Assembly: GCF_003987855.1 (NCBI RefSeq)
Contig: NZ_RXIZ01000004.1
Coordinates: forward strand, 70,220-134,219
Direction of reading: 5' to 3'
DNA length: 64,000 bases
Source of the DNA: Hyphomicrobium sp.
GTDB taxonomy: Bacteria > Pseudomonadota > Alphaproteobacteria > Rhizobiales > Hyphomicrobiaceae
Shown in pieces: positions 18,100 through 24,271 of the stretch. The position numbers and the translations under genes are program-made. How positions within the stretch are numbered: the first letter of the stretch is position 1; each line of letters begins with the position of its first letter. The notes under the pieces are model-generated. The model did not search any database. It was not told the origin of the DNA and saw only the letters and a program-made list of their open reading frames with translations.

Positions 18100-18984
18100 A
18101 TGTCAGGCAACATCACGACGCTGACGAATTCTTCTAACAGCACGTTCCGCATCGCGGGCGGCAAGACCGGCGTCCTCCTCATTCACGGCCTGTGCGGCAC
18201 CCCGGCAGAAATGCGCTTTGTCGCCACCGGCCTCGCCCGCGCCGGCTACACCGTCCATTGCCCAACACTCGCCGGCCACGGCGGCGGTCGCGCCGAGGTC
18301 GTGAAGACGACGTGGCAGGACTGGTACCGCAGTGCCGAAGTCGCTTTGGACGAGCTTCGCAAGGAGTGCGATACCGTAATTGTGGGTGGCCTCTGCCTTG
18401 GCAGCATCATCGGCCTGCACCTCGCCGCTAATCATCCGGACAAAATTCAGGGTGTTGCGCTCTTCTCTCCCACGCTTTGGATCGATGGCTGGGCTATGCC
18501 GTGGTACACGAAGCTGTTCTCGCTTGTCCGCACTCGTTGGATCGCGAACCTGATGCAGTTTCCTGACGCGGAGTCGCTTGGCATCAAATGCCCACGTGTT
18601 CGCGAATTTGTGCGCGCGGCGCTGGCCTGCTCAGATGGCTCTGACCTCGGGACTGTCGGCACGCCCGGCGCGATGGTTCTTGAGCACCGCCGGCTCACTG
18701 TCGCAGTGCGGCGGCTGCTCGGCAAGGTTCGCCAGCCCACGCTCATCATTCACTCGCGCGAAGATGACTATGCGAGCTTAGAGAATGCCGCGTATCTGCA
18801 GGCAAAACTCGCCGCGCCGGTTGATCTTTGCGTCCTCGACGACAGCTACCACATGATCACGCTCGACAAGCAGCGGCACGTGGTTGTCGAACGTACGTGC
18901 GCGTTCATCGGCCGATTTGCGAAGGACGGAAGAATGGCCACCCCGAAAATCGGTGCGAACTCGATGCCCGTCGGAGCGGCTTAA
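18100..18984 (+). CDS. Alpha/beta hydrolase with cysteine in the nucleophile elbow
   Basis: This 294-residue protein resembles Est30-type carboxylesterases and monoacylglycerol lipases (VLLIHGLCGTPAEMR near the N-terminus). The nucleophile elbow reads GGLCLGS, with C99 where Ser is usual. Likely partners are D222 or D223 (SREDDY) and H251 (DDSYHM). A Cys-Asp-His triad is known from dienelactone hydrolase, so it may still be active but on a different substrate class, for example thioester or acyl transfer. GAGGAG precedes the ATG at 18100. It is divergent from the KAS III-like gene (223 bases apart), so a link to acyl-chain metabolism is plausible. Confidence 0.88.
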   Translation: MSGNITTLTNSSNSTFRIAGGKTGVLLIHGLCGTPAEMRFVATGLARAGYTVHCPTLAGHGGGRAEVVKTTWQDWYRSAEVALDELRKECDTVIVGGLCLGSIIGLHLAANHPDKIQGVALFSPTLWIDGWAMPWYTKLFSLVRTRWIANLMQFPDAESLGIKCPRVREFVRAALACSDGSDLGTVGTPGAMVLEHRRLTVAVRRLLGKVRQPTLIIHSREDDYASLENAAYLQAKLAAPVDLCVLDDSYHMITLDKQRHVVVERTCAFIGRFAKDGRMATPKIGANSMPVGAA

Positions 18985-19214
18985 AAGGAGAGACGGCGGC
19001 AAAAAACGAACGATCGCTGCGCCGGCGTCACATCCCGATTCAGCGCGGCTACGCACGGATTGCCGAGCTCTAGAGAGCCCGAGAGCCGTTGAAGCGCAGC
19101 CGCGTCAGGAAGCTCCGGATACGCAAAACCTTATTCCGGAACCCTCGCGAAACTAACCGGAAATGGTTGCTACAATGCAAACATCCGGAAATATCGTAAA
19201 GGCGCAGCACGAAG

Positions 19215-20108
19215 TTAAGTGTCCCTTAAATTGTCCGGCCTGCGAAGCAGCCAGTACATCATCGGCACCGTAATCGCGTGAGGAAGGATTTTGAGCGCGA
19301 GGAAAAAGAAGGAATTCGATAGTCCCGGCACGATAACGCGATTACCGAACAAAAAGCCGCGGTAAGCGCTGCGCGCCACGCTCTTCGCACTCATGGGCGG
19401 CAGAACATAGCGATAGAGCGATCGTCCGGCACCCATCTCCTCGTGGAATGCAGTGTCGATCGGTCCGGGCAGAAGAGCCGACACGCGCACGCCCATGCCC
19501 GACACTTCGCTTGCGATCGCTTCCGTCAGGGAGACGACATAAGCTTTGCTGGCGTAGTAAGCTGCCTGATTGGGACCCGGCACGCACGCACCGAGCGAGG
19601 CGACGTTCATTACGCCGCCGCGGGCCCGCGCCAACATGTCGGGCAGAGCCGCTCGCGTCAGCCGCGTCAATGCCTCGACGTTAATCGCGAGAAGGCGAGA
19701 TAAGTCGACGTCCGAATGACCAACATATGTGCCCGCTAGCCCGAAGCCGGCGTTATTGACAAGCACATCGAGATAAAGCCCAGCACGCTTGACGTCCGCC
19801 GATATGACATCAAACGCATTGGGTTCAGCGACGTCGCACACGACAGTAACAACTTCAGACCCCGTCGCGGCCCCCAGTTCCCGAGCGGCTTCATCCAATC
19901 GCACCGCGTTGCGCGCGACGATAACGACGCGGTGCCCACCCTCGAGAAAGCGTTGTGCCAGCGCTAAGCCGATACCTCGCGAGCCACCCGTAATGACGAC
20001 CGCGGGCGCAAGGCCCGCGACGTTGAGCATTGCCTTCCGTACGGTCGCCTCATCGGTGGAGAAACGCCACGGCTTGAAGAACCGCCAAGCCGTTCTCTTT
20101 TCCTCCAT
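19215..20108 (-). CDS. Short-chain dehydrogenase/reductase (SDR)
   Basis: A classical SDR. The NAD(P) motif is TGGSRGIG, then VNNAGFG, the catalytic Ser in NVASLGA and the Tyr/Lys pair in AYYASKAYV. A hydrophobic C-terminal tail (SFFFLALKILPHAITVPMMYWLL) suggests membrane association, as in SDRs acting on lipids. The ATG at 20108 is a choice among several: an upstream frame opens at 20177, and an ATG at 20033 directly precedes the core fold. It is convergent with the hydrolase gene and ends a run of lipid-type genes. The substrate is unknown. Confidence 0.87.
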   Translation of the reverse strand: MEEKRTAWRFFKPWRFSTDEATVRKAMLNVAGLAPAVVITGGSRGIGLALAQRFLEGGHRVVIVARNAVRLDEAARELGAATGSEVVTVVCDVAEPNAFDVISADVKRAGLYLDVLVNNAGFGLAGTYVGHSDVDLSRLLAINVEALTRLTRAALPDMLARARGGVMNVASLGACVPGPNQAAYYASKAYVVSLTEAIASEVSGMGVRVSALLPGPIDTAFHEEMGAGRSLYRYVLPPMSAKSVARSAYRGFLFGNRVIVPGLSNSFFFLALKILPHAITVPMMYWLLRRPDNLRDT

Positions 20109-20206
20109 TCCCGAGATGCATCCACTGAAGTTTGCCTCCGCGGAAGGTAGGGAAGAGAGACGAAGGCCGCAAGGCACTTGAGAACAAGCGCTGGCCTATA
20201 ACCGGA

Positions 20207-20695
20207 TCACGCCGCCTTCGTCGGAGCAGTCATTACCCCGCTGCGAAATCGAGGCTGCAGCTTCTGCAGCAAATAATCGAGCGAGATCGGACCAGGTCCC
20301 GCGACGGCTAGCCAGCCGAAGAGGGCCATGTATGACACTTCCTCGAAGCCCGCGAGCGTTTCGAAAGAATCGACTTGGTCCAACTTCGCGCTGATGATTG
20401 CAACGATCATCACGACGACCAGCGGTACAGCAGCAATTCTTGTAAAAAGCCCGACCAGAAGAAAAAGACCGCCGAAGAATTCAATGCCGGAAACGAAAGG
20501 CGTCATGATTTCCGGAAATGGAATGCCCCACGATTCGAAGTTCTTTGTGATCTGCGGCAGGGCGTGCAGCTTTTCCCATCCACTCCACATGAATACCCAG
20601 CCGACGACGATGCGCGCAAATAGCGGCGGCAGCCAGCTAAAATAGCGCGACAGCGATTCTGGAACGTCTATCAACCAGTGCGTTAAAAACTTCAT
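20207..20695 (-). CDS. DoxX-family membrane protein (BufD-like)
   Basis: This 162-residue protein has four hydrophobic segments and the DoxX pattern (RIVVGWVFMWSGWEKL, then GIEFFGGLFLLVGLFTRIAA). DoxX-type proteins accompany bufferin operons (BufD) and are thought to take part in a membrane redox or transport step, but their role is not settled. Here the gene points away from the Cys-rich precursor gene at 20944, sharing a 248-base divergent promoter region with it. A GAGG ribosome site lies 9 bases before the ATG. The -35/-10 pair at 20751-20776 would drive it. Confidence 0.85.
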   Translation of the reverse strand: MKFLTHWLIDVPESLSRYFSWLPPLFARIVVGWVFMWSGWEKLHALPQITKNFESWGIPFPEIMTPFVSGIEFFGGLFLLVGLFTRIAAVPLVVVMIVAIISAKLDQVDSFETLAGFEEVSYMALFGWLAVAGPGPISLDYLLQKLQPRFRSGVMTAPTKAA

Positions 20696-20750
20696 GGCCT
20701 GAACCCTCAGCTCGATTAAGGCGGTTGGTTCCGCCCGACTGATGGGTTGT

Positions 20751-20776
20751 TACGACCCGACCGAGCGTTGGGTTAC
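20751..20776 (-). promoter_or_regulatory. ECF-sigma-like promoter for the DoxX gene
   Basis: On the minus strand GTAACC (20776-20771) is followed, after exactly 16 bases, by CGTA (20754-20751). The form GTAACC-N16-CGnn resembles alphaproteobacterial ECF promoters, including the SigF type reported for Caulobacter bufferin operons. The -10 box lies 55 bases upstream of the DoxX start. Confidence 0.5.
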
Positions 20777-20870
20777 AGCACAAATGGAATAATTCAGGCA
20801 CTCAGCTATCTCCAGAGCCTCGGCCGAACTTTTTTTTCTCATTGGCAGAAACGTCTTCGGCGAAGCGTCC

Positions 20871-20899
20871 GTAACCTCCATCGTGGCCGGCTTGCCGAC
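20871..20899 (+). promoter_or_regulatory. Second GTAACC box facing the precursor gene
   Basis: GTAACC stands at 20871-20876 on the plus strand, facing the precursor start at 20944. The best -10-like CGAC is at 20896, a 19-base spacing, too long for the usual 16-17. It could be a degenerate ECF promoter or chance. No better plus-strand promoter was found in the gap. Confidence 0.25.
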
Positions 20900-20943
20900 C
20901 ACAGACGATGCGTGGAAACAAAACCGATTAAAGGGAACATACC

Positions 20944-21201
20944 ATGAAGATCAGCGTACGGTCCGGTTCGGCCCTCGCCGCAGCTGCGGCGTCCCTCATG
21001 CTTGCAAACGCCGTTGTTTCGAGCGTGGCATATGCCGACGAAGCCATGGGCCACTGCGTTGGCGCCAACGCCTGCAAGGGTCAGAGCGCCTGCAAGAGCG
21101 CCTCGAACGCTTGTAAGGGCCAGAACGCCTGCAAGGGTCAGGGCTTTACCGAGACGACGAAGGAAGGCTGCGCGACGGGCCACTTCGAACCCGCGAAGTA
21201 A
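20944..21201 (+). CDS. Bufferin-type RiPP precursor (BufA2-like, Cys-rich exported peptide)
   Basis: This 85-residue protein has a Sec signal peptide with a likely cut after AYA (residue 31). The mature part holds six cysteines (C38, C44, C50, C57, C63, C76), four of them followed by Lys, in repeated ACKGQ units. This closely matches the BufA2-like precursors whose core cysteines are converted by MNIO enzymes to copper-binding thiooxazole rings. The matching MNIO and partner genes lie 1.2 kb downstream. An AGGGA ribosome site precedes the ATG, and a strong terminator follows. Expected fate: modified in the cytoplasm, exported, and binding copper in the periplasm. Modification and metal are inferred from the family. 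Confidence 0.85.
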   Translation: MKISVRSGSALAAAAASLMLANAVVSSVAYADEAMGHCVGANACKGQSACKSASNACKGQNACKGQGFTETTKEGCATGHFEPAK

Positions 21202-21212
21202 GCACGCCCAGT

Positions 21213-21241
21213 AAAAAACGCCGCTCTTCGCGGCGTTTTTT
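21213..21241 (+). terminator. Strong intrinsic terminator directly after the precursor gene
   Basis: A six-A run, CGCCGC (21219-21224), loop TCTTC, GCGGCG (21230-21235) and a six-T run form a symmetrical Rho-independent terminator 11 bases after the precursor stop. It would let the short precursor mRNA accumulate well above the downstream enzyme mRNA. Confidence 0.9.
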
Positions 21242-21296
21242 CGCTTCGCGGTGACGCAACTGAACAAAGCCCAATTCCATACCGAAGGCGCTATCG

Positions 21297-21692
21297 ATGT
21301 CTCTTAAATCTCTCACCCAAATCGGCTTGGCGGCAGCAATAATAATGTCCACGGCTTTGGGTGCATCGGCGTCCGAGCGCAAGGTTTTTGACGAGAAAAG
21401 CTTTGCCGCCGCTCAAGCTCAGGGCAAGCCCGTTCTCGTTGACGTTTCTGCAAGTTGGTGTCCGACATGCCAGGCTCAAAAGCCGATCATCGACAAGGTT
21501 TCTGCGGATCCGCGATTCAAGGACCTCACAATCTTTGAAGTCGACTTCGACAGCCGCAAAGATGTCCTCCGCAAATTCGACGCCCGCGTACAAAGCACCC
21601 TCATCGTCTTCAAGGGCGGCAAGGAGACCGGCCGCTCAGTCGGTAGCACCAGCGAACAAGCGATAGCTGACCTGCTCGATAAGGCTCTTTGA
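21297..21692 (+). CDS. Periplasmic thioredoxin-like protein
   Basis: This 131-residue protein has an N-terminal signal peptide (LAAAIIMSTALGASASE) and a thioredoxin fold with the active pair C55/C58 in SASWCPTCQ. It resembles the C-terminal domain of DsbD and other reducing periplasmic thioredoxins. A CcdA-like electron transporter starts 11 bases downstream, so together they act like a split DsbD: electrons pass from cytosolic thioredoxin through the membrane to this protein. In this context the likely clients are thiols of the bufferin-type peptide or its copper ligands. This is inference from gene order. Confidence 0.88.
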   Translation: MSLKSLTQIGLAAAIIMSTALGASASERKVFDEKSFAAAQAQGKPVLVDVSASWCPTCQAQKPIIDKVSADPRFKDLTIFEVDFDSRKDVLRKFDARVQSTLIVFKGGKETGRSVGSTSEQAIADLLDKAL

Positions 21693-21702
21693 GGAGGGCT
21701 GA

Positions 21703-22422
21703 ATGCTTGCATCGATTGGCTTGGCATTCATTGCGGGGATTCTTTCCGTGCTCTCTCCGTGCGTGCTGCCGCTCATCCCCATAGTGATGGCGACAGCCTC
21801 GTCGGCCCACCGCTACGGCCCCCTCGCACTGGCAGCCGGCGTCGCGCTATCGTTCGTCGCCTTCAGCATGTTCATCGCCACCATCGGATTCGCTATCGGA
21901 CTGGACGGAACGGTCTTCCGCTTCGTCGCCGCGGCGCTGCTGGTGGTGATCGGCGCGATATTGCTCGTGCCTGTTTTGCAGGAGCGCTTTGCTATCGCCG
22001 CAGGTCCGATTTCGAGCTGGGCCGACCAGACGTTTGGAAGCCAAACGGGGCCCGGTATCCTAGGTCAGTTCGGCGTGGGGCTTGTTCTCGGCGCCGTTTG
22101 GAGCCCCTGCGTTGGTCCGACGCTTGGAGCTGCTTCGCTGCTTGCGGCACAAGGCAAAGATCTCGAACAGGTGGGGCTTACCCTGTTGGCATTCGGCTTG
22201 GGAGCCGCCATGCCGCTGCTGCTGCTTGGAACGCTCTCGCGCGAGATTCTCAACCGCTGGCGTGATAGGCTGACCTCCGCCGGATCCACCGGTAAATATC
22301 TGCTCGGCGGCATGCTGGTCGCCACCGGATTCGCGATCCTGACCGGCCTCGATAAGGCGCTCGAAGCGAAAATCGTGGCAGCGTCGCCGGCCTGGTTGAC
22401 GGAATTGACGACACGGTTCTGA
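21703..22422 (+). CDS. CcdA/DsbD-type transmembrane thiol-disulfide electron transporter
   Basis: This 239-residue membrane protein has about six hydrophobic segments and the paired redox motifs SPCVLPLIP (C20) and SPCVGPTLG (C136), the hallmark of CcdA/DsbD-beta. It moves reducing equivalents across the inner membrane. It is separated by 11 bases from the upstream periplasmic thioredoxin and by 15 from the MNIO gene. No cytochrome c biogenesis genes are nearby, so service to the RiPP system is more likely than to haem attachment. Confidence 0.9.
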   Translation: MLASIGLAFIAGILSVLSPCVLPLIPIVMATASSAHRYGPLALAAGVALSFVAFSMFIATIGFAIGLDGTVFRFVAAALLVVIGAILLVPVLQERFAIAAGPISSWADQTFGSQTGPGILGQFGVGLVLGAVWSPCVGPTLGAASLLAAQGKDLEQVGLTLLAFGLGAAMPLLLLGTLSREILNRWRDRLTSAGSTGKYLLGGMLVATGFAILTGLDKALEAKIVAASPAWLTELTTRF

Positions 22423-22436
22423 GAAGAGGAATTCCT

Positions 22437-23330
22437 ATGTTCGCGGAAGCACCGAGAGAAAGCGAAGCCGGCCGCCCAAAGGCGAATGACAAGCCGCGCT
22501 ATCTCGGCTTTGGCTTGGGACTGCGCGCCCAGCACTACTCCGACATTTTAAATGGCGACCCCGACATCGATTGGTTCGAGGTCATCTCGGAAAATTACAT
22601 GGTCCCCGGAGGTCAGCCGCTGCGCATTCTCGACCAGATACGTGCGCGCTATCCCATCGTCATGCACGGCGTCTCTCTATCGATTGCATCGACCGCGCCG
22701 TTCGACATCAACTATCTCAAGCAGTTGAAGGCTCTCGCCGACCGCACGGAACCGGTATTCGTCTCCGATCACCTGTGCTGGACGGGCGTTCACGGCATCA
22801 ATCTTCACGATCTGTTGCCCTTTCCCTACACGCCGGAAGCTCTTGAGCATGTGGTTGCTCGCATCCATCACGTACAGGATCATCTCAAGCGGCCGTTGGC
22901 GCTCGAGAACGTATCGAGCTACGTTCAATTCAGACATTCCGAAATGCCGGAATGGGAGTTCATCTCTGAGATGGCGAAGCGCACCGGCTGCTGGCTCGTG
23001 TTTGATGTCAACAATGTCTATGTGAGCGCCTTCAATCACGAGTATGACCCGTATGAGTTCATCGCAGGCATTCCAGCTGACCGGGTCGTTCAATTTCACC
23101 TTGCCGGTCATGAGCACAACATGACCCACATCATCGATACGCACGACGCGCTCGTCTGTGACGAAGTTTGGACGCTTTATGAAGCGGCATTGAAACACTT
23201 CGGTCCTGTATCGACCATCATCGAACGCGATGACGACATTCCGCCGTTACCGGTGATGCTGGAAGAACTGGGAAAAGCGCGCCACCTCGCTGAAAATGCG
23301 TTTGCGGCGGCCGCCGCGCGGCACGATTGA
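22437..23330 (+). CDS. MNIO (DUF692) multinuclear non-heme iron oxidase, BufB-like
   Basis: This 297-residue TIM-barrel protein has the family's metal-ligand pattern: MHGVSLSI (His), SDHLCWTG (Asp, His), LENVSSY (Glu, Asn), DVNNVYVS (Asp, Asn), HLAGHEHN (His) and IIERDDD near the C-terminus. MNIO enzymes use two or three iron ions and oxygen to rearrange peptidyl cysteines, for example into 5-thiooxazole. The evident substrate is the Cys-rich precursor at 20944. It overlaps or abuts the DUF2063 gene, its usual partner. The N-terminal 25 residues are polar and look disordered. Confidence 0.93.
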   Translation: MFAEAPRESEAGRPKANDKPRYLGFGLGLRAQHYSDILNGDPDIDWFEVISENYMVPGGQPLRILDQIRARYPIVMHGVSLSIASTAPFDINYLKQLKALADRTEPVFVSDHLCWTGVHGINLHDLLPFPYTPEALEHVVARIHHVQDHLKRPLALENVSSYVQFRHSEMPEWEFISEMAKRTGCWLVFDVNNVYVSAFNHEYDPYEFIAGIPADRVVQFHLAGHEHNMTHIIDTHDALVCDEVWTLYEAALKHFGPVSTIIERDDDIPPLPVMLEELGKARHLAENAFAAAAARHD

Positions 23331-23338
23331 GGCCCTCA

Positions 23339-24160
23339 GTGTCGCCGGTCGAAGTCAAACACGCGCGAGAGGCTGAAAGCTCGAAGCCCTCTTTAAGCGA
23401 GCTGCAGGACGCATTTCAGCGTGCCATCATGCTTGGCGACGACGCCGTCTTGCATAATCTGCTGGACAATTCACGCACCGACCGAAACGTGCTTTTCGGC
23501 GTTTACCGTCACGCGTATGTCTCACGCCTCGTGGAGGTCGTGCGTAACGACCATCCATTCCTCCATCGCTATTTGGCCGATAAGAAGTTCGACGAGTTGG
23601 CGCGTTCCTACGTTGCGGCGCGTCCGTCGCGAAGCCAGAACGCCCGCTGGTTCTCCCACGGCCTGCCAGAATTCATCGAGGAAGCGTATCCAAATGCAAT
23701 ACATATCGCGGAATTGGCCGGGCTAGAGCGTGCCTTGAGCGACGCCTTCGACGCGCCTGATGTGCCACCACTTGAGATGGCCGATCTTGCGGCCGTTCCG
23801 GTTGAAAGCTGGGCCGATCTCATTCTGGAGCCGCATCCTTCCGCCCGGCACCTTGCCCTCAAAACGAACGCTCATGCCCTGTGGCTGGCGCTGAAGAACG
23901 ACGAGACGCCGCCGCCGGTTGAGAGCTATCCCGTCGCAGAAAATATCCTGACGTGGCGAGACGGCTCGACACCAAAAGTCCGCCGCATGTCGGGCGAAGA
24001 AGCCATGATGTGGAAAGAAGCGATAAACAGCGTTCCATTCGGGGCGCTATGCGAGCTTGTTTCGATTTATGACGATCCCGAGACGGCGCCCCTTCGGGCG
24101 GCCCAGCATCTTCAGACCTGGATCACGTCCGGACTTCTCGCCAAATCGGCAAGCGCCTAG
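23339..24160 (+). CDS. DUF2063 / HvfC-BufC family partner of the MNIO enzyme
   Basis: The protein has about 273 residues. The N-terminal helical part (LSELQDAFQRAIMLG, then FGVYRHAYVSRLVEVVRNDHPFL) is typical of DUF2063, which binds the precursor leader and presents it to the MNIO oxidase. A second, less conserved domain follows (SWADLILEPHPSARHLAL onward). The start is ambiguous: a TTG at 23327 overlaps the upstream stop, but the GTG at 23339 has GAGG six bases before it and is preferred. It is the last gene of the bufferin-type unit. Confidence 0.88.
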   Translation: MSPVEVKHAREAESSKPSLSELQDAFQRAIMLGDDAVLHNLLDNSRTDRNVLFGVYRHAYVSRLVEVVRNDHPFLHRYLADKKFDELARSYVAARPSRSQNARWFSHGLPEFIEEAYPNAIHIAELAGLERALSDAFDAPDVPPLEMADLAAVPVESWADLILEPHPSARHLALKTNAHALWLALKNDETPPPVESYPVAENILTWRDGSTPKVRRMSGEEAMMWKEAINSVPFGALCELVSIYDDPETAPLRAAQHLQTWITSGLLAKSASA

Positions 24161-24271
24161 AGCCGCGCCCTACACAAACCAAAATCTTCCGCTTTCTCAC
24201 CCAACCTTATAAAGGTCGCTGCGGGCACAACAGGTTCAAACGCTAGAAACGGCCGAGAGGCGTTTCTCGGC

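Noticed and set aside
20944-21201. Reading the precursor repeats as a metallothionein
   Set aside because: The signal peptide and the MNIO/DUF2063/DoxX neighbours fit a bufferin precursor better; metallothioneins are cytosolic.
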